A stretch of 37,518 bases of DNA from positions 1 to 37,518 of the forward strand of contig CAKRGF010000026.1 of assembly GCA_934322085.1 (NCBI GenBank), in the 5' to 3' direction. A program made the translations under genes and the position numbers. Of this stretch, positions 1 through 8,358 are shown in pieces. The stretch's first letter is position 1. Every line of letters begins with the position of its first letter. The notes under the pieces are model-generated. The model made no database searches, was not told the origin of the DNA, and saw only the letters and a program-made list of their open reading frames with translations. This DNA is from an uncultured Eubacterium sp. (lineage in GTDB: Bacteria; Bacillota; Clostridia; Lachnospirales; Lachnospiraceae).

Positions 1-155
1 ATAAAAATTTGACAAAAAAATAAGCCTGTTTCAAGGCTTTGCAGTACTTTTTTTGATTTCAATGTGTCAAACTCCCGTTCACAAACATAATCGAATATTT
101 TTTGCTCTAACACCTTGAAAGATAGTAAGTTTTCGTCTACAATTAATTTCATCAT
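1..155 (-). pseudogene. 5' end of an ISLre2/UPF0236-like transposase gene, truncated (runs off the window)
   Basis: An open frame begins at the ATG at 153-155 behind an AAGGAG ribosome binding site and stays open for 51 codons to the window edge. The first 28 or so residues, with a core reading SFKVLEQKIFEYVCE, resemble from memory the start of ISLre2 (UPF0236) transposases. After VCE the similarity stops. The next stretch includes a strong terminator hairpin (14-39), which would be odd inside a working gene. The likely reading is a transposase 5' remnant fused to the 3' flank of something else. The family assignment is tentative because only a short segment is visible; an intact unknown gene continuing left of the window is the alternative. 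Confidence 0.4.
14..39 (-). terminator. Rho-independent terminator inside the transposase-like frame
   Basis: Reading the minus strand, AAGCCT, a six-base loop and AGGCTT form a stem followed by ATTTTTTT. It lies about 115 bases after the ATG at 155. This argues that the frame it interrupts is decayed, or that transcription entering from the right is stopped here. Confidence 0.55.
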
Positions 156-212
156 ACAGTCTCCTTTATTGTTTTTCTAGCAACTAACATCATAAAGAAA
201 AACTGTATGATT

Positions 213-246
213 GGGAAGAGGGTATTTCCTTCTTCCCTTTATTTTT
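213..246 (+). terminator. Plus-strand terminator-like hairpin with no visible upstream gene
   Basis: GGGAAGA (213-219) pairs with TCTTCCC (231-237), extended inward by G-T and two G-C pairs, and is followed by TTTATTTTT. The only gene to its left is on the opposite strand. It may shield the transposase-like gene from outside transcription, as some insertion sequences do, or be a structured leader of that gene. Confidence 0.4.
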
Positions 247-292
247 GCCAATAAAAATTATACACTAACGTGGCAGGTGATCGTTGGCGCTT

Positions 293-452
293 TTTTGGTT
301 TCCGTAATTCCGTAGAAAAGCTTTGTGACTCATGGGTACAAACACGTGGGTATGAGGCTTGCGTATTTTGCATGCCCATACCCTTACGCGTTTGTTAAAC
401 GAAAGTGCCCATGAGTCGCAAAGCTTTTCTACGGAATTACTGGAATCCAAAG
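293..452. repeat. Palindromic repeat family 1, copy A (about 160-bp hairpin)
   Basis: The left arm starting TTTTGGTTTCCGTAAT (from 293) and the right arm ending ATTACTGGAATCCAAAG are reverse complements over about 40 bases with a few mismatches. The inner part continues to pair (ACAAACACG with CGCGTTTGT, GGGTATG with CATACCC), so the whole element folds as one long hairpin. The ends match copy B at 13424-13585. It sits just past the stop codon of the M1 peptidase gene (495) and could act as its transcript end. No coding sequence is seen in it. Confidence 0.8.
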
Positions 453-494
453 GAACCGGCAACAAACATTTGCCACAGTCCCATCATCCCATAT

Positions 495-2018
495 TCATTT
501 TTCTTCTATGTATCTCCCTATTATTCTTTCAACCTTTTTATCCGTTCCATACGACCGCACAATTTTCAAAAAGTCGTCTGTTGTTACGATTTGAAATTGA
601 TACGTCTGATAATATTTATGCATCATTTGAAAGAATGTTTTATCACCCATTGTTTTCCACAGTTCATACAGGAATAGTTCGCCGCCCTCGTAAACAGAGT
701 TTGAGTATTCGTCCGGCTTGTCCTGATAATCGCTTACGCTTCGGTTGATTGCTTTGGTGCGGGAAGACTGGGGGATGACGATTTTTTGGAACCATCGGTC
801 CATGTCTTTGCGGGTGGAATACTTTTCGCTCCACAATTTTTTCTGTGATTTCTTATTTGCATAATAAGGGAATAACACGTCTTCACAGAACTCGCAAAAG
901 CCCTCGTCAAGCCACGGCTCCTTGTACGAGTCGTTGCCGATTGCAGCGTAAAACCACTGGTGGGCGATTTCATGCGGAACATGCGCTTCCAGTCCCCCGT
1001 AAGAATTCTTGTCAATTTGGCGAAAGTCCTTCACATCCGGCATGCCAATCATGCAAAGCCCCGGATATTCCATTGCGCTGTTCATAAAACAGTGCACGAT
1101 TTTTAACTGTGAAAACGGATACGAACCTATCTTTTCCGAAAAAATGCGGACTGCCTCTTTCGCAAGCTGCATGGAATATTTGTAATAACTCTGATTTTTC
1201 TCATAGTTTGGTCCCAAAATTGAAATCGTTGTGCTGCCGGTCTTCGCATCCAGCTGACAAAAATCATCCGACAAAACCGCCGCAAACTCTCTTAACTTTT
1301 TGCCGGTAATCGTTGTTCCATCCTGCACAGAGTGCTGCGTGCCGGTTGCTGCGATTGTGTATTTTTTCGGATGTCGGAATGTAACTTCATAATCTGCTGC
1401 CTCATACACATACGTCTCATCGTTGTCACCCACATAAGGATTTTCGTTCCACGCCCCCTTTTGATAACGGGAGATACTCGGAAAACAAAACGAAAGCTGA
1501 TACATTTCGTGCCCGTCATAAGAGATATAGCCAAACCGGTTTTTCTGTTTTGGAATCTCGGTGCGGAATGAAAATTCAACAGTTACACACTCGCGAGCCG
1601 GTGCTAAAACCCGGTTCTTATCGGATAAATAAAGAACCGATGCATCTTCTTTTTTATCTATCTGCAAAATATGTCCTCCGATTCTTGCGGAGGTTATCTC
1701 GGTTTTGCACGCTTTCTTTCCCCGGTTCGTTTTCTCCTGCAAAATAGCTGCTGCCCAGTTGCGCACACAAATACTCTTCAAATCATCATCGGTCGCATTT
1801 TTTAGTGTCGCGTGGACCGTTCCGGAAAGAACCTTGTTCTTGGTGTCAAGCGACACGTTCATCCGGTATTTGCCAGCATACGCTTTCCCTTCCTTTTTTA
1901 TCTTTTCGTGTTTCTGTTCTACTTTTGTCGTCTCCGGATGCCTTGTGCTAAAAACACCCGCGGCAACCGCCACGCCTATTACCGCCAGTATTATGACTGC
2001 TATACCTATTTTCTTCAT
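495..2018 (-). CDS. Membrane-anchored M1-family zinc metallopeptidase
   Basis: A 507-residue protein with an N-terminal hydrophobic anchor (about residues 4-22) and an extracellular aminopeptidase-N-like body. The zinc site is visible: HEIAH at residues 349-353 and the third ligand Glu in WLDEGF about 18 residues on. SAMEYPG at 314-320 stands where the substrate-binding GAMEN motif sits in the family. I chose the ATG at 2018, preceded by GAGG at six bases; a GTG four codons upstream is possible but has no ribosome binding site. It lies 41 bp after the anti-sigma gene and is probably co-transcribed with the sigma factor, which suggests a role in envelope stress or peptide processing. It lacks the ERAP-like C-terminal domain of full-length M1 enzymes. 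Confidence 0.88.
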   Translation of the reverse strand: MKKIGIAVIILAVIGVAVAAGVFSTRHPETTKVEQKHEKIKKEGKAYAGKYRMNVSLDTKNKVLSGTVHATLKNATDDDLKSICVRNWAAAILQEKTNRGKKACKTEITSARIGGHILQIDKKEDASVLYLSDKNRVLAPARECVTVEFSFRTEIPKQKNRFGYISYDGHEMYQLSFCFPSISRYQKGAWNENPYVGDNDETYVYEAADYEVTFRHPKKYTIAATGTQHSVQDGTTITGKKLREFAAVLSDDFCQLDAKTGSTTISILGPNYEKNQSYYKYSMQLAKEAVRIFSEKIGSYPFSQLKIVHCFMNSAMEYPGLCMIGMPDVKDFRQIDKNSYGGLEAHVPHEIAHQWFYAAIGNDSYKEPWLDEGFCEFCEDVLFPYYANKKSQKKLWSEKYSTRKDMDRWFQKIVIPQSSRTKAINRSVSDYQDKPDEYSNSVYEGGELFLYELWKTMGDKTFFQMMHKYYQTYQFQIVTTDDFLKIVRSYGTDKKVERIIGRYIEEK

Positions 2019-2059
2019 TCGCTGCCTCACTTTCTATCTGGTTTACTTCTTAATTTCCC

Positions 2060-3082
2060 CTACAAAATATCCACACAAAACTGATACTTGGAAAGTTTTT
2101 TTGCTTCTTTCCTTGTTTTTGCGCGATACAATTTGAGGTTATCTGCCGTTGTGACATAACCATACAATTTCGTTATCACACGCCCTCTCCTTGCATAAAT
2201 TTTCTGCTCCCATGGACCTTTTTTCTCGCCAATTTCTTCAAAAGAAATCTTCTCACCGTTCTGGTCAAACAGTGCAATCTGGCTGTGCACGCCCCCGCTC
2301 TCCTTTGTAAATACAACAATCTGGTAAGGGGAAACAAACACACTTTTTACTGCCAAATGACTGTTTAGCTTTTTATTGACTGCAATCTCTCTACTGCCTT
2401 TTTTATAAACCGCATACGGGATTTCAAAATTCCATGAACCGCAGATAGACTGCTCTTTATCCTGAAGATAAACCGTCAAAATCCGAATCCGAAGAGTTCC
2501 GTCTTTCTTAATGACATCCTCTTTATCAAATTTCATCATTCCGATAAACGTATGCTTGTCAACACATTTTCCATCCATCAAAATGTCGGAATCTTCTTTT
2601 GACATCTGTTTTCCAAAACTATACTGCGCTTTCACACAGATTCGATTTCCTTCCTTTGAAAAATCCATCTGCTCTGCCTGCATTTTCATCGTAACATACA
2701 CAGAAAATCCATCGCAGTAAACTTCCGACGCCATCAGTTTGATTCCTTGGCTTTGTGCACTTAAATGGTTTTCCTTTTCCTGCGTAATCTTTTTCGCATC
2801 CTTATACTCACCGGAGTAAATAACTCCCTTCTCCACCTTTTGGAAAATGGTTCCAAGAATCGGAAGATTTGCCGCAAGTGACGGATTTACCGCAAGCACG
2901 CTGCCACATATCAAAATAACAACACAAGCTGCCACCGCCACATGTTTCCACGCACGGTTTACAATTTTTTTCTCCGGTGCATCCGGCAGATTCTGCAATG
3001 TATCACAAACTGTCTGTTTTACCGCATCCGGCACCTCATCCGTTCTCCGAATATTGCCAAACCATTTTGTAAATTTATCCAT
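2060..3082 (-). CDS. DUF4179-type anti-sigma factor (single-pass membrane protein)
   Basis: A 340-residue protein with a short cytoplasmic N-terminus, one transmembrane segment (about residues 46-64) and a long extracytoplasmic part. The stretch just after the membrane, NPSLAANLPILGTIF followed by YSGEY, is typical of DUF4179 proteins, which accompany ECF sigma factors in Firmicutes. The start is the ATG at 3082 behind GGAGG; an upstream in-frame extension would overlap the sigma gene and lacks a ribosome binding site. It starts 16 bp after the sigma gene stop, so the two are translated together. The inferred role is holding the sigma factor at the membrane until an external signal releases it. 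The signal is unknown. Confidence 0.82.
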   Translation of the reverse strand: MDKFTKWFGNIRRTDEVPDAVKQTVCDTLQNLPDAPEKKIVNRAWKHVAVAACVVILICGSVLAVNPSLAANLPILGTIFQKVEKGVIYSGEYKDAKKITQEKENHLSAQSQGIKLMASEVYCDGFSVYVTMKMQAEQMDFSKEGNRICVKAQYSFGKQMSKEDSDILMDGKCVDKHTFIGMMKFDKEDVIKKDGTLRIRILTVYLQDKEQSICGSWNFEIPYAVYKKGSREIAVNKKLNSHLAVKSVFVSPYQIVVFTKESGGVHSQIALFDQNGEKISFEEIGEKKGPWEQKIYARRGRVITKLYGYVTTADNLKLYRAKTRKEAKKLSKYQFCVDIL

Positions 3083-3098
3083 AATAAATCCCTCCAAT

Positions 3099-3632
3099 TC
3101 ATAAGCGTCCGTCGCTGTCAGGCGATGCTTCTTTCCCAATCTCATAAAATTGCTCCAAAGTCTTTCTCGCTGACTGCAGCCTGCTTTTTACCGCACTTTG
3201 TCCAATTTGCAGTGCTCCCGCAATTTCCCGGACTTTAAACTGCTGCCCATAATAAAGTTCCACAACAATCCGCTGCTTTTCATTTAGAAAACCAAGCATT
3301 TCCTGCCACTCGATTTCTCCGTATTTTTCCGAGCAGTCCATGACATCCGGAAAACTGTCTGCCGTAACCGTCCGCTTATTTTCATTGTAAATCGCATAAC
3401 ACCGGTGAATTAAAATCCGCGTCATCCACGTTTTAAAAAATTTAGCATTTCGCAAAGAACCTATCTTTTCCCAGCAGATAAGAATCGTTTCCTGTATGGC
3501 ATCTGCCGCATCCTCGTCATTTTGCAAAATAGCAATTGCGGTCTTATACATACTCACCTGATAATTCTCCACCAGTTTTACAAAGGCTTCTTTGTCATGC
3601 TTTTTCGCTTGTAACACAAGTTTTTTGTCCAT
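3099..3632 (-). CDS. ECF-type RNA polymerase sigma factor
   Basis: A 177-residue sigma-70 family protein. Region 2 covers about residues 10-80 (FVKLVENYQVSMYKTAIAIL, then DAADAIQETIL and FKTWMTRILIHRCY). Region 4 covers about 110-165, with a helix-turn-helix reading VREIAGALQIGQSAVKSRL. The size and missing region 3 fit the extracytoplasmic-function group (SigV/SigW-like). The ATG at 3632 is preceded by AAGGA. It leads the cluster sigma - anti-sigma - M1 peptidase. The 150 bp upstream hold the exporter terminator at 3714-3760; I could not identify a confident promoter, although self-activation is usual for this family. Confidence 0.92.
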   Translation of the reverse strand: MDKKLVLQAKKHDKEAFVKLVENYQVSMYKTAIAILQNDEDAADAIQETILICWEKIGSLRNAKFFKTWMTRILIHRCYAIYNENKRTVTADSFPDVMDCSEKYGEIEWQEMLGFLNEKQRIVVELYYGQQFKVREIAGALQIGQSAVKSRLQSARKTLEQFYEIGKEASPDSDGRL

Positions 3633-3713
3633 GGTATGTTCCTTTCTTCCAAGGCCTTGAAATTAAGTACTACAACTATTAGATAAAAGAATATCACATT
3701 TGGTCGGTTTTTA

Positions 3714-3760
3714 CTTCAAAAAAAGCCACATCTACCTGTAAGAACAAGTAAATATGACTT
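3714..3760 (-). terminator. Terminator of the ABC exporter operon
   Basis: On the minus strand AAGTCATATTTAC (3748-3760) pairs with GTAGATGTGGCTT (3723-3735) over 13 positions, including G-T pairs, and is followed by a run of seven T (3714-3722). It lies 24 bp past the permease stop codon and separates the exporter from the sigma operon. Confidence 0.8.
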
Positions 3761-3783
3761 TCTTTTTTATGAATTCCTATTTT

Positions 3784-5079
3784 CTACTCATACCGAAGTG
3801 CTTCGATTGGGTCGAGTCTCGCCGCCTTGTTCGCCGGATAGTAACCGAAGAACACGCCGATAATCATGGAAAATACAACGGAACCAATGATGGCAGCCAC
3901 CGGAGCGGATGCCGCATAGCCTAGGAATGAAGCGGCGACGGCTCCGAGAATAAATCCTAAGATAATCCCAAAGACGCCTCCCAGCAAGCAGAGGATAACC
4001 GCTTCTATAATAAATTGCAAGCGGATGGAGCTGTTCTTTGCGCCAAGCGCCTTGCGCGTACCGATTTCTCTGGTACGCTCGGTAATGGAAACAAGCATAA
4101 TATTCATAACGCCGATTCCACCTACTAAAAGGGAAATGCCGGCGATAAACGCAATCGCAATGGAAACCGTATCAATCATGTCGTTCATGGAACTTGTCAT
4201 ACTGCTCATCGTCGAGGTGCTGATTTGATAATCTTCATTCGACGCATAATACTCGTTATTCATATACGTTTCCAGTTCATCTGCAAAATCGGTAACACTT
4301 GCCACCGAAGAATTTGTCACAACCGTAAACTTCTCATAGCCATCATCTGTGTGCATTTTTTCTTTTCCTGTAGTAATCGGAAGATAGGCACTTGTTGTCA
4401 CATCGGAATCGGAGTCAGAGGAAAATGAATTGGCATCCTCCTCGTACTCATAAACACCGACAATATAAAAACTATAATATACGTTATTGATGTCAATGTT
4501 AATTTTCTGGCTGAGCGCCTTTGAAGTGTCGCCATCAAATATCGCATCCACCACTTTGTCAGATACCATAATGACACTTTTCTTTCCCTTTACATCTTTG
4601 TCGGTCAGATAACGTCCGGCTAAAAGTGTAATGTCATTCGCATCAAAATATCCGGTATTAATGCCCGATAGAGAAACATTTGCCGTATCTTCTCCTGATT
4701 TCACCGTTCCGCTTCCCACGGATTCTTCGAGAGAAATAGAATCTACGCTTGTAAAAAACTTCTTTTTCAAAGCGGTAATCATATCATCGGTGATACGGTC
4801 ATCTTCTTCGAGTGAAATCTGGCGGTTGGACGCACCAAACTTCATTCCGTTGCTTCTCGTTTCCTCTTCATCGGACTGCTTTTTCAGACCGACTGTAATG
4901 TTATTTGCTCCCATCTGTGCAAATTCATCGGTAATCGATGTCGTCAACGAAGAGCTCACCGTCATAATTGCAATTACCGAACCGATTCCGATAATAATAC
5001 CCAGCATCGTGAGAAGTGAGCGCATTTTATTTCCTAACAGGCCGCTGAGAGCCAGCTTTACATTTTCCCAAATTAACAT
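3784..5079 (-). CDS. MacB-like ABC transporter permease (FtsX-type)
   Basis: A 431-residue MacB/FtsX-type permease. A first membrane helix (about residues 20-42, with LLTMLGIIIGIGSVIAI) is followed by a large extracytoplasmic domain and three C-terminal helices. The conserved cytoplasmic segment reads SITERTREIGTRKALGA, and the end reads PANKAARLDPIEALRYE, both hallmarks of the family. The ATG at 5079 overlaps the ATPase stop by 7 bp and has AGGAGG inside the ATPase gene. In this family the permease couples ATP hydrolysis to export of peptides, antibiotics or envelope components; the substrate here is unknown. Its partner adaptor is broken (5794-7298), so export may be impaired unless another adaptor serves. 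Confidence 0.93.
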   Translation of the reverse strand: MLIWENVKLALSGLLGNKMRSLLTMLGIIIGIGSVIAIMTVSSSLTTSITDEFAQMGANNITVGLKKQSDEEETRSNGMKFGASNRQISLEEDDRITDDMITALKKKFFTSVDSISLEESVGSGTVKSGEDTANVSLSGINTGYFDANDITLLAGRYLTDKDVKGKKSVIMVSDKVVDAIFDGDTSKALSQKINIDINNVYYSFYIVGVYEYEEDANSFSSDSDSDVTTSAYLPITTGKEKMHTDDGYEKFTVVTNSSVASVTDFADELETYMNNEYYASNEDYQISTSTMSSMTSSMNDMIDTVSIAIAFIAGISLLVGGIGVMNIMLVSITERTREIGTRKALGAKNSSIRLQFIIEAVILCLLGGVFGIILGFILGAVAASFLGYAASAPVAAIIGSVVFSMIIGVFFGYYPANKAARLDPIEALRYE

Positions 5080-5783
5080 GCAAGCCCTCCTTTTCGTTCC
5101 CCGGTTATCACACCATCCTTTAGAGTGATGATGCGCTCGGTCTCTTCTGCTAACTCCTGCGAGTGTGTAATCAGTACAATGGTTTTTCCCTGTTCGTGAT
5201 GAAGTGTATGAAATAAATCCATAATTTTACGTCCGGTTTTGGAGTCCAGTGCACCGGTCGGCTCATCCGCAAGAATGATGGACGGGTTGTTTGCCACCGC
5301 TCTGGCTATCGCCACACGCTGTTTTTGTCCACCGGAAAGTTCATCCGAATGATGGATCATGCGGTCGCCCATGCCTACCAACTGAAGCAGTTCTTCCGCA
5401 CGGCTGGTTCTCTCACGCTTTGGCATCCCGGCATAAAGCATCGGCAGTTCCACATTGGCTAATGCCGTTGTGCGGGCAATCAGATTGTAAGTCTGAAATA
5501 CAAAGCCAATCTGCTGATTTCGGATTTCGGAAAGCCTTTTATCCTTTGCCTTGCCGATATCAACGCCATCTAACATATATTCGCCGGATGTCGGGCGGTC
5601 AAGCGCGCCAATAATATTCATTAATGTCGATTTACCGGAACCTGACTCGCCGACAATCGAGACAAACTCGCCCTCTTTGACCTGCAAACTGATGCCATGC
5701 AGAATTTCGAGTTCATTGGGCTGCCCGATGTAAAAACGCTTCACAATATCGTGTAAATCAATCACCGTTTTCTGTTCTATCAT
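5073..5783 (-). CDS. MacB/LolD-type ABC transporter ATPase
   Basis: A 236-residue ABC ATPase with all motifs present: Walker A GESGSGKST (45-53), Q-loop Gln98, signature LSGGQKQR (150-157), Walker B ILADEP (171-176) and the H-loop in LITHS. IIGALDRPTSGEY is typical of the MacB/LolD subgroup. The start is the ATG at 5783 with AGGAGG seven bases before it. The open frame extends further upstream, but that extension overlaps the adaptor gene in another frame and is not translated. It lies 10 bp from the adaptor stop and overlaps the permease, so the three form one operon. Confidence 0.95.
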   Translation of the reverse strand: MIEQKTVIDLHDIVKRFYIGQPNELEILHGISLQVKEGEFVSIVGESGSGKSTLMNIIGALDRPTSGEYMLDGVDIGKAKDKRLSEIRNQQIGFVFQTYNLIARTTALANVELPMLYAGMPKRERTSRAEELLQLVGMGDRMIHHSDELSGGQKQRVAIARAVANNPSIILADEPTGALDSKTGRKIMDLFHTLHHEQGKTIVLITHSQELAEETERIITLKDGVITGERKGGLAC

Positions 5784-5793
5784 AAGGCACCTC

Positions 5794-7298
5794 CTACATT
5801 CCCGGACCGCCACCGGATGGGCCGCCGCCATTACCGCCCGGAGCACCTCCACGGCCACCGCCGCCGGACATTCCGCCCATCATATCCGAAAGACCACTTG
5901 ATGATTTATCCGAGTCTGATGACGATTTACTGCTCGTCGTATCAGAAAGAAGAATCACCATAAGACCCTCGCTCAATCCATCTCCGGTCACCTCGACATA
6001 ATAATCACTTTCCATGCCTTTTGTCACTGTAATTTCCTTCTTCGTGTTGGTCGAAGAATCTTTCACATAAATCACACTGTCTCCGCTTGTATTCTGGTGA
6101 ATCGCATCGTATGGCACAGCATACACATCACTTGCTTCCTCTAAAATGATGCTGCATTTTGCTGTCATTCCGACACGAAGATTTTTATTTTCTTTCAAAA
6201 TCTGAATCCGCACTTCATATCCATCCGAAGAAGACGAGGTGCTGCTTCCATTGGAACCACCGGCATTTCCACCTGCCTCTGTAGACGAAGAACTCAAGGA
6301 ACTGCTTCCCGTGGTAAGTGCCACATAAGTAATCTTTCCTTCGATTTCTTCCTCATCCGTAGCATCGGTTAAAATAACAACTTTCTGTCCTTTTTTCACC
6401 TTGGTAATGTCATACTCGCTTACAGTTGTAGAAACCTGCAAATCCGTACAATCACTGATTTCAAACATGTCACCGCCGCTATAAGAATCGCCGGCTTCTA
6501 CACCAACTGCCGTCACCGTTCCGCTCATTGGTGCTGTTACCGCACAAGCTGCTAATGTCTCACTTGCCTCCGTTACAGATTTCTGCGCTTCTCTAAGCGT
6601 CTTTTTGTTATTTGTCTTCGCATTCGTCACGGCTTCTTTTGCTGAATCGATATTCGACTGATTCTGTTTATTTGTATTTTCTCTCTCAGAAACCGCCTGC
6701 TCATACGTTGTCTTTGCCTTGTCTAAGGTTTCTTTTGCCTTCTGCTTTTCCTCTGCGGATTTTGCATTCTTATACTCTTTCTTTGCCTGCTCATACGCAC
6801 TCTTTGCCGATGCTACTGTGCTTTTTGTCTTTTTATTCTGTGTGGAATATGTGCTTTTTGCTTCCGAAAGTTTTCTCTGTGCCGAAGATAATTCGGATGC
6901 TGCCTGTGTTTTGGCATCAGATAAATTGTCCTTTGCTTCTGTTAAAGCATCCTGCAAATCAGATTCGTCAAAATTTTTACGGTGTCACCTTCCGACACTT
7001 TCACACTTTTCACTTTCACATTTGTGACATCCGCAGAAACGGTTTTCGACTTTGCACTCTCAATCGTTCCGGTTGCACTCACAGAACTTGTCAAATCCAT
7101 TTTAGAAAGACTGACTGTCGTCTCTTTTGCCGCCTGCATTCCATTTTCCTTTTTCCCCAAAAATTTCGGAACAAGAATTGCCGCCGTAATCAAAAGCACA
7201 ATTATGATAATCAAAAATATCGTAAGTTTTTTGTGCTTTTTCATCCCCCGTCCTATTTTTCCAAAAAATTTCTTCAAACTTTTGTCCTCCTGACTCAT
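5794..7298 (-). pseudogene. Membrane-fusion (adaptor) protein of the exporter, broken by a small deletion and frameshift
   Basis: The gene would encode a MacA/HlyD-like adaptor of about 500 residues: an N-terminal membrane anchor, a biotinyl-lipoyl-like half ending VKVSEGDTVK, a long alanine/lysine/serine coiled coil, the second half (TAPMSGTVTAVGVEAGDSY), a beta-barrel, and a glycine-rich tail. The reading frame changes near 6972-6979. The upstream frame runs into a stop at 6942, while the downstream part continues in the -1 frame from FDESDLQDAL. The usual KKG-x-x-(L/I) linker between VK and FD is missing, so this is a deletion of 3n+1 bases and not simple homopolymer slippage. Starts are uncertain: the ATG at 7298, or a TTG at 7277 with a good GGAGG. 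Confidence 0.8.
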
Positions 7299-7329
7299 CG
7301 TATTCTTTACATTTTCTACCTTTAATCTA

Positions 7330-7362
7330 AAGAAAAAGTATGAACAGCCTGTGTTCATACTT
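7330..7362 (-). terminator. Terminator after dusB
   Basis: On the minus strand AAGTATGAACA, a five-base loop and TGTTCATACTT form a perfect 11-bp stem followed by TTTCTTT. It lies 34 bp after the dusB stop and closes the nfeD-to-dusB operon. Confidence 0.9.
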
Positions 7363-7395
7363 CGATAATTCGGACATAAAGTTGTGATTTTTCTG

Positions 7396-8358
7396 TTAAA
7401 TGGAAAACAGTTCCTCTAACTGCTCATACGTCTCCACCGTGTTCATTGCACGACGCAGAGAAGCCGAATGTGGGTAACCTGCGGTGTACCACGCCGCATG
7501 GCTCCGCATTTCCCGCATGCCGCGTTTTTCGCCTTTCCACTCAATCTGCATTTTTGCATGGCGCAGAATCATCCGGCACACTTCGGAAAAAGGTGGTTTT
7601 TCCGGTACCATTCCCGTTTCTAAATATGTCTTAATCTGATGAAAAATCCATGGATTTCCCTGTGCGCCGCGGCCAATCATCACACCGTCACAGTTTGTCT
7701 GCTCCATCATATTTTTCGCATCCTCCGGCGTGAAAATATCTCCATTTCCAATGACCGGAATTGACACCGTATCTTTCACTTTGGCAATTATTTCCCAGTC
7801 AGCCTTTCCGCTGTAATACTGCTCTCTCGTTCTGCCATGTACTGCCACTGCTGCCGCGCCTGCTGCTTCTGCCGCCTTTGCCATCTCGATTGCCTGCACT
7901 TCGTCTGCGCCAAATCCCTTGCGAAACTTCACCGTCACCGGTTTGTCAATCGCTTTTACCGTTTTCTCAATAATTTTTGCCGCAAGCGGAATGTTTTTAA
8001 GAAGAGCGGAACCCTCGCCATTGTTTACAACCTTTGGCACCGGACAGCCCATGTTGATATCTAAAATATCGAAATTCCGATGCTCGATTTTCTTTGCCAT
8101 CTCACTGATAATATCCGGGTCTGAGCCAAATAACTGCAGCGATACCGGACGTTCCCTATCATCAATCCGAAGCAAATCCTCGGTATTTTTATTATTATAA
8201 AAAATGCCTTTTGCACTCACCATTTCCGTGCAGATTAAATCCGCTCCCTGCTCTTTACAAAGCAGACGAAATGGCAGGTCCGTAACCCCTGCCATTGGTG
8301 CTAACACAATATTGCCGTCTAAGCTTACATTGCCGATTTTCAGTTTGTTACTTCCCAT
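7396..8358 (-). CDS. dusB: tRNA-dihydrouridine synthase (DusB-like)
   Basis: A 320-residue flavoenzyme of the Dus family, which reduces uridines in the tRNA D-loop using FMN and NADPH. The start of the barrel reads VLAPMAGVTDLPFR (residues 18-31), the catalytic cysteine is in INMGCPVPKV (Cys105), and the FMN-phosphate region VIGNGDI and IGRGAQGNPWIF are present. The C-terminal tRNA-recruiting helical domain is complete. I chose the ATG at 8358, which overlaps the coaX end by 11 bp; a longer form from 8382 is possible, since the ribosome binding site evidence is weak for both. It is the last gene of its operon. Confidence 0.93.
   Translation of the reverse strand: MGSNKLKIGNVSLDGNIVLAPMAGVTDLPFRLLCKEQGADLICTEMVSAKGIFYNNKNTEDLLRIDDRERPVSLQLFGSDPDIISEMAKKIEHRNFDILDINMGCPVPKVVNNGEGSALLKNIPLAAKIIEKTVKAIDKPVTVKFRKGFGADEVQAIEMAKAAEAAGAAAVAVHGRTREQYYSGKADWEIIAKVKDTVSIPVIGNGDIFTPEDAKNMMEQTNCDGVMIGRGAQGNPWIFHQIKTYLETGMVPEKPPFSEVCRMILRHAKMQIEWKGEKRGMREMRSHAAWYTAGYPHSASLRRAMNTVETYEQLEELFSI

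Noticed and set aside
359..748. Plus-strand frame across the palindrome and the M1 peptidase end
   Set aside because: It lies mostly inside the hairpin repeat and antisense to the peptidase, with no ribosome binding site.
6960..6990. Programmed -1 frameshift making a full-length adaptor from the two frames
   Set aside because: No X-XXY-YYZ slippery heptamer lies in the reading frame, no stimulating structure is evident, and the conserved linker residues are missing, which points to a deletion.
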